A DNA stretch of 64,000 nucleotides from Ruminococcus flavefaciens (GCA_023663905.1 JAMPGO010000001.1:812002-876001); one strand, 5' to 3'; positions 8,858-17,804 are shown, numbered from the stretch's first letter. Notes: generated by a model not told the origin, from the sequence alone. Numbers and translations are program-made.

Positions 8858-9199
8858 ATGAATATACAGATTTTCGGCACGAAGAAGTGCTTTGATACCA
8901 AGAAAGCCGAGCGTTATTTCAAGGAGCGTGGCATAAAGTGCCAGCTTATTGATATGAAGGAAAAGGGAATGAGCAGAGGAGAATTTAATTCCGTTGTGCA
9001 GTCCGTCGGCGGTATCGATAATATAATTGACGAAAAGGCGAAGGATAAGGCAACCCTTACGCTTATGAAGTACCTGCTTGACAGCGACAGGGAAGAGAAG
9101 CTGTTTGAAAATCAGCACCTTATTAAAACCCCGATTGTCAGGAACGGCAGAAAGGCGACTGTCGGCTACTGTCCCGATGTCTGGAAGGATTGGGAATAA
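8858..9199 (+). CDS. ArsC/Spx-like thioredoxin-fold protein
   Basis: A 113-residue member of the ArsC family (arsenate reductase-like, glutaredoxin fold). It opens with a beta strand and a single-cysteine motif (IFGTKKCFDTKKAERYF) and has the family's KTPIVRNGRKATVGY segment near the C-terminus. There is one active-site cysteine rather than CxxC, and no arsenic genes lie nearby, so a general thiol or regulatory role is as likely as arsenate reduction. The ATG at 8858 follows GAGGAG and is 4 bases after the GH3 stop, so it is translated in the same operon. Confidence 0.78.
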   Translation: MNIQIFGTKKCFDTKKAERYFKERGIKCQLIDMKEKGMSRGEFNSVVQSVGGIDNIIDEKAKDKATLTLMKYLLDSDREEKLFENQHLIKTPIVRNGRKATVGYCPDVWKDWE

Positions 9200-9207
9200 A
9201 TCCGCTG

Positions 9208-9236
9208 TTGCAATTTCTCTGCGGATGTGCTATAAT
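9208..9236 (+). promoter_or_regulatory. Promoter of the SPFH-protein gene (TTGCAA class)
   Basis: TTGCAA at 9208-9213 and TATAAT at 9231-9236, spacer 17. Confidence 0.78.
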
Positions 9237-9264
9237 AATATAAAAATGCAAAGGAGTTTTTTCT

Positions 9265-10524
9265 ATGGGACTTATCAAAGCAGTCGTATCAGGCGTCAGC
9301 TCAACAATGGCTGACAGCTGGAAGGACTATTTTTACTGCGATTCACTCTCATCCGATATGCTTGTCGTCAAAGGACAGAAGAAATCGGGCAAGAAATCGT
9401 CCAACACCAAGGGCAACGACAACATCATCACCAACGGAAGCGTTATAGTCGTCAACGAGGGTCAGTGTATGATAATTGTTGACCAGGGTCAGATTGTCGA
9501 GGTCTGTGCGATTCCGGGCGAGTACACCTATGATATGTCAACCGAGCCGAGCCTTTTTGCGGGAAGTCTGGGCAATATCATAAGGGAGACGTTCAAGACT
9601 ATGGGCAACCGTATTGCGTTCGGCGGAACAGCTGCGCACGACCAGAGGGTGTATTATTTCAACGTCAAGGAAATCACGGATAACAAATTCGGCACTTCCA
9701 CACCGATTCCGTTCAGGGTGACATATCAGGACATCGGCAGAAGCTTTACTGTGGGACTGCGCTGTAACGGCGTGTACTCCTATAAAATCTCGAATCCGCT
9801 TATGTTCTTCACCAACGTCTGCGGAAATATTACGACAGGCTACGGACGTGCGGACATTGATAATACGCTCTACAACGAGTTTATGAGCCACCTCCAGCCT
9901 GCGCTTGCGAAGCTCACATCTACTGTAAGATACGACGAGCTTCCGCTTCATACGGACGAAATCACGAGGGCTATGAAGGAAGTCCTCAAGAGCGACTGGA
10001 AAGAGGACAGAGGAATTGAAGTCTGCCGTGTTGCAATAAAATCCGTATCGATTCCGAAAGAGGACGAGGACAACATCAAGAAGTACGAGGATATTGCGTG
10101 GAACAGAAATCCTCTCAATGCCGCCGCAAATATGGTTGAGGCGCAGAATCAGGCTATGACATCGGCTTCGGGCAATCGTGGCGGTACGGCTATGGGCTTC
10201 TATGGTATGAATATGGCACAGCAGATGGGCGGAATGAATGCCCAAAGCCTTTACGCTATGGGTCAGCAGCAGGCGCAGGGCAATGCCAATGCCAATGCGT
10301 GGACGTGTTCTTGCGGTTCGTCCAATACAGGCAAATTCTGTGCAAACTGCGGTAAGCAGAAGCCCGAAAGCAACAGCTGGACGTGTTCGTGCGGTTCAGT
10401 CAACACAGGCAAGTTCTGCGGAAACTGCGGTAAGCAGAAACCCGAGAGCAACGGCTGGACGTGTTCGTGCGGTACGTCAAATACAGGCAACTTCTGCGCA
10501 AACTGCGGAAAACAGAAGCCCTGA
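9265..10524 (+). CDS. SPFH-domain protein with three C-terminal zinc ribbons
   Basis: A 419-residue protein. Residues about 20-290 form an SPFH/YdjI-like domain of the type auto-annotated as virion core protein; it contains SVIVVNEGQCMIIVDQGQIV and a helical region rich in small residues. A Met/Gln/Gly/Ala-rich linker follows (about 290-345). The tail is three tandem four-cysteine zinc ribbons with period 26 residues, each CSCG...FCxNCGKQKP. No membrane helix is obvious. Relatives are thought to form membrane-associated scaffolds; the ribbons may bind partners. Monocistronic with its own promoter and terminator. Confidence 0.82.
   Translation: MGLIKAVVSGVSSTMADSWKDYFYCDSLSSDMLVVKGQKKSGKKSSNTKGNDNIITNGSVIVVNEGQCMIIVDQGQIVEVCAIPGEYTYDMSTEPSLFAGSLGNIIRETFKTMGNRIAFGGTAAHDQRVYYFNVKEITDNKFGTSTPIPFRVTYQDIGRSFTVGLRCNGVYSYKISNPLMFFTNVCGNITTGYGRADIDNTLYNEFMSHLQPALAKLTSTVRYDELPLHTDEITRAMKEVLKSDWKEDRGIEVCRVAIKSVSIPKEDEDNIKKYEDIAWNRNPLNAAANMVEAQNQAMTSASGNRGGTAMGFYGMNMAQQMGGMNAQSLYAMGQQQAQGNANANAWTCSCGSSNTGKFCANCGKQKPESNSWTCSCGSVNTGKFCGNCGKQKPESNGWTCSCGTSNTGNFCANCGKQKP
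10300..10521 (+). repeat. Three 78-bp tandem repeats encoding zinc ribbons
   Basis: Copies begin at 10300, 10378 and 10456; the last is cut to 66 bases by the stop codon. Each begins with Trp-Thr-Cys-Ser-Cys-Gly. The nucleotide copies are very similar, suggesting recent duplication or recombination. Confidence 0.9.
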
Positions 10525-10541
10525 CAATAATCAGCAGACAG

Positions 10542-10570
10542 AATCCCGGCATTTTACCCGGGATTTTGTT
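10542..10570 (+). terminator. Probable terminator of the SPFH-protein gene
   Basis: Arms AATCCCGG (10542-10549) and CCGGGATT (10558-10565), 8-base loop, followed by TTGTT. The T run is short, so it may be weak. Confidence 0.65.
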
Positions 10571-10613
10571 ATAAATATAGATTTTTCTTTAAGATTGTTG
10601 TTTATTTTTACAG

Positions 10614-10643
10614 TTGACAAACTACGGCGAAATATAGTATAAT
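10614..10643 (+). promoter_or_regulatory. Promoter of glmS
   Basis: TTGACA at 10614-10619 and TATAAT at 10638-10643, 18-base spacer. The leader is only about 45 bases, too short for a glmS ribozyme. Confidence 0.8.
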
Positions 10644-10694
10644 ATAATTGTATATTATTTTTTGGCGAATTACTACAGGAGGTTATTATATATT

Positions 10695-12533
10695 ATGTGT
10701 GGAATAGTTGGATTTACGGGAGATTCTCAGGCTGCACCCGTCCTGCTTGACGGTCTCTCAAAGCTCGAATACAGAGGTTATGACTCCGCAGGAATTGCCG
10801 TACGTGACGGCGACGGCGAAACGGCTGTAATCAAGGCTAAGGGCAAGCTGGAAGTTCTCAAGAAAATGACAAACTGCGGTGACGCTGTAAAGGGAAGCTG
10901 TGGTATAGGTCATACACGCTGGGCTACTCACGGCGAGCCGTCTGTTCTCAATGCTCATCCGCATTCAAGCGACGACGAGAATGTTGTTGCCGTTCATAAC
11001 GGTATTATCGAGAACTATCAGGAACTCAGGGAAAAGCTCACCAAGAGCGGATATACTTTCAGCTCGCAGACCGATACGGAAGTAGCCGTAAAGCTTATCG
11101 ATTACTATTACAAGAAGTATAACCAAGGTCCTGTTGATTCAATCGCCCGTGCAATGATTCGCATAAGAGGTTCATACGCTCTCTGCGTTATGTTCAAGGA
11201 CTATGCAGGCGAAATCTACACGGCACGCAAGGACAGCCCGATGATTATCGGTATCTCAAACGGCGAGACTTACGTTGCTTCCGACGTTCCTGCAATTCTC
11301 AAATACACAAGAAATGTCTACTACATCGGCAATATGGAGATTGCGAGACTTGAAAAGGGCGCAGTTACTTTCTATGATATTGACCGTGAGGAAATCAAGA
11401 AGGAGCTTGTTGAAATAAAATGGGATGCCGAAGCTGCCGAAAAGGGCGGTTACGAGCATTTTATGCTCAAAGAAATCCACGAACAGCCGAAGGTTATCAG
11501 AGATACAATCAATTCCGTCGTAAAGGACGGCAGAATCTGTTTCGGCGAAATAGGTCTTAATGATGAGGAAATGCAGAAAATCAGCCAGATTTATATAGTT
11601 GCGTGCGGTTCGGCTTACCACGTCGGAATGGCGGTGCAGTACGTTATCGAGGACTTCACATCGATTGCCGTGCGTGTTGAGCTTGCCTCTGAATTTCGTT
11701 ACAGGAAGATGAAGCTTGCTAAGGACAGCCTTGTTATTGTCATAAGCCAGTCGGGTGAGACGGCAGACAGTCTTGCCGCACTGAGAATGGCGAAGGACAA
11801 CGGAGTTAAGACTCTGGGTATCGTCAATGTCGTAGGCTCATCGATTGCAAGAGAAGCCGACAATGTATTTTATACCCTCGCAGGACCTGAAATTTCTGTT
11901 GCAACCACAAAAGCCTACAGTACACAGCTTATTGCGGGTTATCTGCTTGCTATGCAGTTTGCGCTTGCAAGAGGTGAAATGGAGCAGGAGCAGTATGACG
12001 GACTTCTGAAAGAGCTTGATACAATCCCGGGCAAGATTGAAAAGATTCTTGAGGACAAGGAGCGCATTCAGTGGTATGCCAACAAGCTCTCCGCCTGCAA
12101 GGACGCATTCTTTATCGGTCGTGGCATTGATTACGCAATCGGACTTGAAGGAAGCCTTAAGATGAAGGAAATCAGCTATATCCATTCCGAGGCATATGCG
12201 GCAGGCGAACTCAAACACGGACCTATCAGCCTTATCGAGGACAGAATCCCTGTTATCGGCGTGCTTACCCAGCCCGATTTGTACGAAAAGACCGTCAGCA
12301 ATATGGTTGAGGTCAAGAGCCGTGGCGCTTCTCTTATGGGACTTACAACGTACGGCAACTACAGTATGGAAGATTTGGCGGATTTCACTGTATATATTCC
12401 GCAGACCGACCCTCATTTTGCAGGAAGTCTCTCTGTAATTCCGTTGCAGTTACTGGGCTATTATGTATCAGTCGCAAAGGGCTATGACGTAGATAAGCCG
12501 AGAAATCTCGCAAAGAGCGTTACTGTTGAATAA
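10695..12533 (+). CDS. glmS: Glutamine-fructose-6-phosphate aminotransferase (isomerizing)
   Basis: A 612-residue GlmS, the usual length. It makes glucosamine 6-phosphate from fructose 6-phosphate and glutamine, the first step to UDP-GlcNAc and peptidoglycan. The start at 10695 places the N-terminal nucleophile Cys2 (MCGIVGF). The glutaminase domain (about 1-230) has RGYDSAG, GHTRWATHG and HNGIIEN. Two SIS isomerase domains follow, with SQSGETADS and ATTKAYSTQ in the first and the C-terminal AKSVTVE. RBS AGGAGG lies at 10677. No ribozyme precedes it, unlike many Firmicutes glmS genes. Confidence 0.95.
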   Translation: MCGIVGFTGDSQAAPVLLDGLSKLEYRGYDSAGIAVRDGDGETAVIKAKGKLEVLKKMTNCGDAVKGSCGIGHTRWATHGEPSVLNAHPHSSDDENVVAVHNGIIENYQELREKLTKSGYTFSSQTDTEVAVKLIDYYYKKYNQGPVDSIARAMIRIRGSYALCVMFKDYAGEIYTARKDSPMIIGISNGETYVASDVPAILKYTRNVYYIGNMEIARLEKGAVTFYDIDREEIKKELVEIKWDAEAAEKGGYEHFMLKEIHEQPKVIRDTINSVVKDGRICFGEIGLNDEEMQKISQIYIVACGSAYHVGMAVQYVIEDFTSIAVRVELASEFRYRKMKLAKDSLVIVISQSGETADSLAALRMAKDNGVKTLGIVNVVGSSIAREADNVFYTLAGPEISVATTKAYSTQLIAGYLLAMQFALARGEMEQEQYDGLLKELDTIPGKIEKILEDKERIQWYANKLSACKDAFFIGRGIDYAIGLEGSLKMKEISYIHSEAYAAGELKHGPISLIEDRIPVIGVLTQPDLYEKTVSNMVEVKSRGASLMGLTTYGNYSMEDLADFTVYIPQTDPHFAGSLSVIPLQLLGYYVSVAKGYDVDKPRNLAKSVTVE

Positions 12534-12537
12534 AAAA

Positions 12538-12566
12538 ACAAGGGAGCGTAACTGCTCCCTTGTTTA
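12538..12566 (+). terminator. Intrinsic terminator of glmS
   Basis: Arms ACAAGGGAGC (12538-12547) and GCTCCCTTGT (12554-12563) with a 6-base loop and T-rich tail. It overlaps the leader of the HD gene. Confidence 0.8.
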
Positions 12567-12580
12567 TAAGAGGTGTTTTT

Positions 12581-13018
12581 ATGATTTATACTGCACTTAC
12601 AAACAAGGCGATGATAATAGCCTATAATGCACATCACGGACAGCTTGACTGCAACGGTGTGCCGTATATTTTTCACCCGTATCACTTAGCCGAACAGATG
12701 AGCGACGAAATCACGGCTTGTGTCGCTTTACTGCACGATGTTATTGAAGATACGGATATTACTGTTGAACAGCTTGAAAAAGACTTCCCGAAAGAAGTGA
12801 CAGAAGCCCTGAAACTGCTTACTCATAATGATGATACCGATTATTTTGAGTATGTCACAGCAATTAAAGGAAATCCTGTTGCGAAAGCAGTAAAAATCGC
12901 CGATTTGAAGCACAATTCAGACCAAAGCAGAATAACGGATAAAAGTGTTGTATCTGCTGAAAAACTGGAACACTGGCGGAAAAAGTATGCAAAGGCACTG
13001 AAAATTTTAGGGGACTGA
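12581..13018 (+). CDS. HD-domain phosphohydrolase related to the (p)ppGpp hydrolase domain
   Basis: A 145-residue single HD domain. Metal ligands are visible in order: His in YNAHHGQ, FHPYHLAE, the HD pair in ALLHDVIEDT, and the late ADLKHN. This arrangement is that of the RelA/SpoT hydrolase half and of Mesh1-type small alarmone hydrolases; no synthetase domain is present. The likely role is hydrolysis of (p)ppGpp or a related nucleotide, but substrate is inferred only from family. ATG at 12581 follows AGAGGTG. It sits 14 bases after the glmS terminator and shares a convergent terminator with dapL. Confidence 0.78.
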   Translation: MIYTALTNKAMIIAYNAHHGQLDCNGVPYIFHPYHLAEQMSDEITACVALLHDVIEDTDITVEQLEKDFPKEVTEALKLLTHNDDTDYFEYVTAIKGNPVAKAVKIADLKHNSDQSRITDKSVVSAEKLEHWRKKYAKALKILGD

Positions 13019-13024
13019 AAATAA

Positions 13025-13055
13025 AAGAACCTGTATTTTGCCACAGGTTCTTTTT
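13025..13055. terminator. Bidirectional terminator between convergent HD gene and dapL
   Basis: Arms AAGAACCTGT (13025-13034) and ACAGGTTCTT (13043-13052), 8-base loop, T run on the plus side and A-rich on the other. Confidence 0.85.
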
Positions 13056-13061
13056 AATTTA

Positions 13062-14270
13062 TTATAAAGATTTAACGAAGTCCTTGAAGCGTTCCATAGC
13101 CTCAACAGTACGCTGTCTGTCGCCGAAAGCTGTAAGTCTGAACCAGCCCTCGCCGTTCTTGCCGAATCCTGCACCCGGAGTACCTACGACGGCAATCTTT
13201 TCGAGCATAAGGTCGAAAAATTCCCAGCTTCCCATATTATTCGGGCATTTGAACCAGATATACGGCGAATTAATTCCGCCTGTGAACTTAACACCGAGAG
13301 ATGTCATAGTATCGGCGATAATACGTGCGTTCTCCTGATAGTAGGCGATATTCTCGTGAATCTGCTTAAGACCCTCTTCCGTGAAAACGGCAGCAGCTGC
13401 GCACTGAACAGGATACGAAACACCGTTGAACTTGCTTCCCTGACGGCGACCCCAGAGCTGTGCAACAGAAACGTCAGTACCGTCGCTAGCCTTAACAACA
13501 AGCTCGTTCGGGATTACCGTATAGCCACAGCGCATACCCGTGAAACCTGCTGTCTTTGAGAGCGAACACATCTCGATAGCGACTTCCTTAGCGCCTTCTA
13601 CGCAGAAAATGCTTCTCGGGATATTATCTTCCGTGATAAAGGCTTCATAAGCGCTGTCGTAGATGATAACGGCATTGTTTTTCTTGGCATAGTCAATCCA
13701 CACCTTGAGCTGTTCAGCCGTATATACCGAGCCTGTCGGGTTATTGGGCGAGCAGAGATAGATAATATCAGCGTGAACATCGTAATCGGGCATAGCCGCA
13801 AAGCCGTTCTCCTCGTTGGAATCAGCATAGATAATTTTTCTGCCGTTCATAAGATTGGAGTCAACATAAACGGGATAAGCGGGGTCGGTTACGAGAATGA
13901 TATTATCGTCGCCGAAAATATCCACGATATTACCGCAGTCAGCCTTTGCGCCGTCGTTTATGCGGATTTCATCGGGCGAAACATCAGCGCCGAAGCTCTT
14001 GTAGTAGCCCGAAACAGCTTCTTTGAGGAAATCATATCCCGCACCGCTGTCCTCATAGCCCTTGAACGTCTCCTTGACGCCCATCTCATCACAGCCCTTT
14101 TTCATAGCCTCGATAACGACGGAAGCAATCGGGAGCGTAACATCGCCGATACCCATTCTGATTATATCGGCTTCGGGATTTTTTTCCTTAAAAGCGTTGA
14201 TTTTCTTGGCGATATTGATAAACAGGTAATTTTTTTCCAGCCTGAGAAAGTTTTCGTTTAACTGTGGCAT
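13062..14270 (-). CDS. dapL: LL-diaminopimelate aminotransferase
   Basis: A 402-residue class I/II PLP aminotransferase. It converts tetrahydrodipicolinate and glutamate directly to LL-diaminopimelate, bypassing the acylated DapD/E route. Markers are NENFLRLEKNYLF at the N-terminus, MGIGDVTLP, the pyrimidine-ring region SPNNPTGSVY and the PLP lysine in SLSKTAGFTGMRCGY. The ATG at 14270 shares one base with the dapF stop (TAATG), so the two are translationally coupled. The context, directly after dapF, confirms lysine/peptidoglycan DAP synthesis. Confidence 0.93.
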   Translation of the reverse strand: MPQLNENFLRLEKNYLFINIAKKINAFKEKNPEADIIRMGIGDVTLPIASVVIEAMKKGCDEMGVKETFKGYEDSGAGYDFLKEAVSGYYKSFGADVSPDEIRINDGAKADCGNIVDIFGDDNIILVTDPAYPVYVDSNLMNGRKIIYADSNEENGFAAMPDYDVHADIIYLCSPNNPTGSVYTAEQLKVWIDYAKKNNAVIIYDSAYEAFITEDNIPRSIFCVEGAKEVAIEMCSLSKTAGFTGMRCGYTVIPNELVVKASDGTDVSVAQLWGRRQGSKFNGVSYPVQCAAAAVFTEEGLKQIHENIAYYQENARIIADTMTSLGVKFTGGINSPYIWFKCPNNMGSWEFFDLMLEKIAVVGTPGAGFGKNGEGWFRLTAFGDRQRTVEAMERFKDFVKSL

Positions 14271-15139
14271 TATAAGCACTCCTTCATTAAGTTAATATAT
14301 TTGTCGTCAACAGTTCCGTCGCAGATAAACTCGGCAGGACCTGTCATCATAACAGTTTCGTCGGATTTGTAAGTGATACGCAAATCACCGCCACGAAGGT
14401 GGATGAGGATTTCCTCGTCGTGATTGCAATAGCCGTTAAGTACAGCGGCAACAGCAGAGGCGCACGCACCTGTACCGCAGGCAAAAGTCTCACCGCTTCC
14501 ACGTTCCCACACACGCATATTGAGCGTATGGCTGTCGAGGACTTCAATAAATTCCGTGTTGATTCGCTCAGGGAAAAGCTTGTGGTTTTCAAAATCAGGA
14601 CCGATTTTTTCGAGGTCAAGCTCGGCGATATTGCTTGTGAAAAGAACAGCGTGCGGATTTCCCATAGAAACGCAGGTGAGGTTATACTCACTGCCGTTGA
14701 CATCAACAGGAACGTTGATAAACCTGTCGCCGTCGCAGTCAACAGGGATATTTTTGGGTTCGAGGATAGCCTTGCCCATATCAACCTGTACGAGTTCAAC
14801 CTTGTTGTCTGAATTGACAAAAAGCGTGAGATATTTTATTCCCGAAAGAGTTTCGAGAGTAATATTTTTTTTATCTGTAAGACCTTTTTCGTAAACGTAT
14901 TTGCCGATACAGCGAGTTGCATTACCGCACATCCTGCCCTCTGAACCGTCAATATTGAACATACGCATACGGAAATCAGCCACATCGGACGGCATAATCA
15001 GCACAAGACCGTCAGAACCTATGCCTTTGCGGACGTCGCTGAGAATCACAGAGACCTTTTCAGGCTCGTCAACAGTCTCCTCAAAGCAGTTGACATAGAT
15101 ATAGTCGTTGCCAATGCCGTGCATTTTAGTAAACTTCAC
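14270..15139 (-). CDS. dapF: Diaminopimelate epimerase
   Basis: A 289-residue DapF, which interconverts LL- and meso-diaminopimelate with two cysteines. Both are visible: MCGNATRC in the first half and FACGTGACAS in the second. The N-terminal KMHGIGNDYIYV signature fixes the start; an RBS (AAGGAAG) lies upstream. First gene of the dapF-dapL operon, read from a consensus promoter that stands back to back with the promoter for the ribbon-helix-helix pair. Confidence 0.95.
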   Translation of the reverse strand: MKFTKMHGIGNDYIYVNCFEETVDEPEKVSVILSDVRKGIGSDGLVLIMPSDVADFRMRMFNIDGSEGRMCGNATRCIGKYVYEKGLTDKKNITLETLSGIKYLTLFVNSDNKVELVQVDMGKAILEPKNIPVDCDGDRFINVPVDVNGSEYNLTCVSMGNPHAVLFTSNIAELDLEKIGPDFENHKLFPERINTEFIEVLDSHTLNMRVWERGSGETFACGTGACASAVAAVLNGYCNHDEEILIHLRGGDLRITYKSDETVMMTGPAEFICDGTVDDKYINLMKECL

Positions 15140-15175
15140 ATCAATCTTCCTTTCGTTAAAATTCTCCCAATTATT

Positions 15176-15204
15176 ATTATAGTACCGTGAAGCGAATAAG
15201 TCAA
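15176..15204 (-). promoter_or_regulatory. Promoter of dapF-dapL
   Basis: Minus strand TTGACT (15204-15199) and TATAAT (15181-15176), spacer 17. Confidence 0.82.
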
Positions 15205-15207
15205 GAG

Positions 15208-15236
15208 TTGACTGAAAATATTTTTTGTGATATAAT
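15208..15236 (+). promoter_or_regulatory. Promoter of the ribbon-helix-helix gene pair
   Basis: TTGACT at 15208-15213 and TATAAT at 15231-15236, spacer 17. Its -35 box is only 3 bases from the divergent dapF -35 box, so one bound regulator could affect both. Confidence 0.82.
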
Positions 15237-15266
15237 CTTCAGAGAAATAAAATAAGGAGTTTAATT

Positions 15267-15449
15267 ATGGCTATAAAGAGTTTATCTATCCGTATTGACG
15301 AAAAAATGCTTGACAAGCTTCACGTTGTGGCTGATTACGAGGCACGCTCCGCAAACAGTCAGATTCTTATTCTGATACGTGACTGCATTGAGAAGTATGA
15401 GGAAAAGCACGGCGAAATCGTTTTTGGCGGAGACAGTAAGAAATTATGA
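15267..15449 (+). CDS. Arc-like ribbon-helix-helix protein, first of a pair
   Basis: A 60-residue basic protein with an Arc/MetJ-type fold: N-terminal strand SLSIRIDEKM, then helix, then RSANSQILILIRDCIEKYE. Such proteins bind DNA as dimers through the paired strand. ATG follows AAGGAG. It overlaps the second RHH gene by 4 bases (ATGA), so they are co-translated. No toxin gene accompanies it. Promoter geometry suggests possible control of dapF and perhaps of glnN downstream. Confidence 0.75.
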   Translation: MAIKSLSIRIDEKMLDKLHVVADYEARSANSQILILIRDCIEKYEEKHGEIVFGGDSKKL

Positions 15450-15631
15450 GAAATAAAAACAACAAGCATTTAGGCATTGAAATCGACCCTGAACTTCATT
15501 ACAAACTGCACTATATTTCAAAATACGAGGGACGTTCGGCGAACGGACAGATTCTGTATCTTATCCGCAAATGTATCAGGGAATTTGAAAAGCAGGAGGG
15601 TGTTATTGAAGTTAACCTTGATAAAAAATAA
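15446..15631 (+). CDS. Arc-like ribbon-helix-helix protein, second of a pair
   Basis: A 61-residue paralogue of the preceding gene: LGIEIDPELHYKLHYI, then RSANGQILYLIRKCIREFE. The conserved RSAN-QIL-LIR core in both marks a tandem duplication; the strand residues differ (SIRID versus GIEID), so they may prefer different DNA or form a heterodimer. The glnN promoter begins 18 bases after its stop. Confidence 0.75.
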   Translation: MRNKNNKHLGIEIDPELHYKLHYISKYEGRSANGQILYLIRKCIREFEKQEGVIEVNLDKK

Positions 15632-15649
15632 AAAATTTTTCCGTGAATA

Positions 15650-15678
15650 TTGACCTCCGTCGGCAAATATGTTATAAT
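15650..15678 (+). promoter_or_regulatory. Promoter of the first glnN
   Basis: TTGACC at 15650-15655 and TATAAT at 15673-15678, spacer 17. Confidence 0.78.
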
Positions 15679-15713
15679 ATAGTAATTGATTGAAATAATG
15701 GGAGGAAAAGTAT

Positions 15714-17804
15714 ATGATTAATATTCCGGAAATCTTCGGCTGTAATGTCTTTAACGAGACTGTTATGAAAGCCAAACTGCCGAAGAACGTGTATAAGAAT
15801 CTCAGACGTACTATGGAGAAAAGCGTTCCGCTTGATATGGAGACTGCGGACGTTGTTGCAAATGCTATCAAGGACTGGGCGCTCAGTCTCGGCGCTACTC
15901 ACTATACCCACTGGTTTCAGCCTATGACGGGTACGACTGCCGAGAAGCACGATTCTTTTATCAGCGTCGGCGCAAACGGTACTGCTCTTATGGAATTTTC
16001 GGGCAAGGCGCTCATCAAGGGCGAACCTGATGCCTCGTCGTTTCCGTCGGGCGGTCTGCGACAGACCAGTTCCGCAAGAGGATACACAGCGTGGGACCCG
16101 ACTTCCTACTGCTTCGTAAAAGAGGGCAGTTTATATATCCCGACCGTCTTCGTATCATATACAGGCGAGACTCTTGACAAGAAAACTCCGCTTCTCCGTT
16201 CGATGGACGCACTCAGCAAATCCGCTGTCAGATTCCTGAAGCTTTTCGGCAACGAGAATGTCACAAGGGTTACTTCAACTGTCGGCGCAGAGCAGGAATA
16301 TTTCCTGATTGACAAGGAAAAGTTCGACCAGCGTGAAGACCTGATTCTCACGGGACGTACTCTCTTCGGAGCTAAACCGCCGAAGGGTCAGGAACTCGAC
16401 GACCAGTATTTTGCCAACCTCAAGCCACGTATCGCTTCATATATGGCTGAACTCGATGAGGAACTTTGGAAGCTGGGTATCTATTCCAAGACCAAGCACA
16501 ATGAAGTTGCACCTGCACAGCACGAAATGGCTCCCATTTTTACGACTTCAAACCTCGGTACTGACCAAAACGAGCTTGCTATGGAAGTTATGGAGAAAGT
16601 CGCCCTGAAACACGGTCTGGTCTGCCTGCTCCACGAAAAGCCGTTCGAGGGTGTTAACGGCTCGGGCAAGCACAATAACTGGTCTATGTCCACGAACGAT
16701 GGGCAGAATCTTCTCGACCCGGGCGATACGCCTATGGAGAATCTCCAGTTCCTCACGATTCTCTGCGCACTTATTAAAGGTGTTGACGAATATGCCGATT
16801 TAATGCGCCTGTCAGCGGCTTCCGCAGGAAACGACCACCGTCTCGGCGCAGATGAAGCACCGCCTGCTATTATTTCTATGTTTCTCGGCGAAGAGCTTGA
16901 CGCTGTACTTAAAGCAATCGAAGAGGACGGAGTTTATAAAACTCAGGCGCAGGAATTTGAAATCGGAGTAAATGCACTGCCGTCATTCCCGAAGGATTCC
17001 ACCGACCGCAACAGAACATCGCCGTTCGCATTCACAGGCAACCGCTTCGAGTTCAGAATGGTAGGCTCATCCGACAATATCGGCTGTCCCAATGCTCTTC
17101 TGAATACTATTGTTGCGGAAGAGCTTAGCTGGTTTGCGGACAGACTGGAGCAGTATAAGGGAAGCGACTGCTTTGAAGCCGAGCTTAAAAAACTGCTCAA
17201 AGATGTCCTCAAGGCGCACCGCCGTATCATCTTCAACGGCGACGGCTATTCAAGCGAATGGGTTAAGGAAGCCGAGAGACGTGGACTCCCGAACTATCCC
17301 TCAATCGTTGACTGTATGCCACACTACACCGACGAAAAGAATCTCAGAATCCTGCGCAAATTCGGCATTTTCAACAGAAGCGAGCTTGTTGCGAGAACTG
17401 AAATCCACCTCGAAAAGTATTCCAAGACGAGACGTATCGAAGCACGCACGATGATTGAAATGGCGAGAAAACAGCTTCTTCCCGCTTCTCTCAACTACCT
17501 CAATATCCTCTGCCAGTCGGTTGCTTCAAAGAAGTCCATAGGTATGACAGCCGTAACAGAGGAGAAGATTGCAAACAAGCTGAACGGCTTATGCGACCGT
17601 TTCTATGACTCAATTGAGAGGCTTGAAAAAATCGTTGACGATGCCTGCAAGATTGCCGACGTTCAGAAGCAGGCGGAGTATTTCCACGACTATGTACTTG
17701 CCGAAATGGATATTATGCGTGGCATTGCCGACGAAATCGAGATAAATATGCCACAGGATTTGTACCCAATCCCGACCTACTCGGAAATTATTTATAACGT
17801 TTAA
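15714..17804 (+). CDS. glnN: Glutamine synthetase type III
   Basis: A 696-residue GSIII, the large dodecameric type found in Bacteroides, Ruminococcus and cyanobacteria. It makes glutamine from glutamate, ammonia and ATP. Motifs include [18 protein letters not shown], the [15 protein letters not shown] region, [32 protein letters not shown] and NDHRLGADEAPPA. RBS GGAGG stands before ATG 15714. It has its own promoter and a terminator at 17809. A second GSIII of the same length lies at 61387-63477; the two differ in many positions, so they are not a recent duplication. Confidence 0.95.
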   Translation: MINIPEIFGCNVFNETVMKAKLPKNVYKNLRRTMEKSVPLDMETADVVANAIKDWALSLGATHYTHWFQPMTGTTAEKHDSFISVGANGTALMEFSGKALIKGEPDASSFPSGGLRQTSSARGYTAWDPTSYCFVKEGSLYIPTVFVSYTGETLDKKTPLLRSMDALSKSAVRFLKLFGNENVTRVTSTVGAEQEYFLIDKEKFDQREDLILTGRTLFGAKPPKGQELDDQYFANLKPRIASYMAELDEELWKLGIYSKTKHNEVAPAQHEMAPIFTTSNLGTDQNELAMEVMEKVALKHGLVCLLHEKPFEGVNGSGKHNNWSMSTNDGQNLLDPGDTPMENLQFLTILCALIKGVDEYADLMRLSAASAGNDHRLGADEAPPAIISMFLGEELDAVLKAIEEDGVYKTQAQEFEIGVNALPSFPKDSTDRNRTSPFAFTGNRFEFRMVGSSDNIGCPNALLNTIVAEELSWFADRLEQYKGSDCFEAELKKLLKDVLKAHRRIIFNGDGYSSEWVKEAERRGLPNYPSIVDCMPHYTDEKNLRILRKFGIFNRSELVARTEIHLEKYSKTRRIEARTMIEMARKQLLPASLNYLNILCQSVASKKSIGMTAVTEEKIANKLNGLCDRFYDSIERLEKIVDDACKIADVQKQAEYFHDYVLAEMDIMRGIADEIEINMPQDLYPIPTYSEIIYNV

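Noticed and set aside
10620..10694. glmS ribozyme
   Set aside because: The leader is only about 45 bases and lacks room for the ribozyme.
15267..15631. Toxin-antitoxin system
   Set aside because: Both proteins are RHH DNA-binders; no toxin-like partner.
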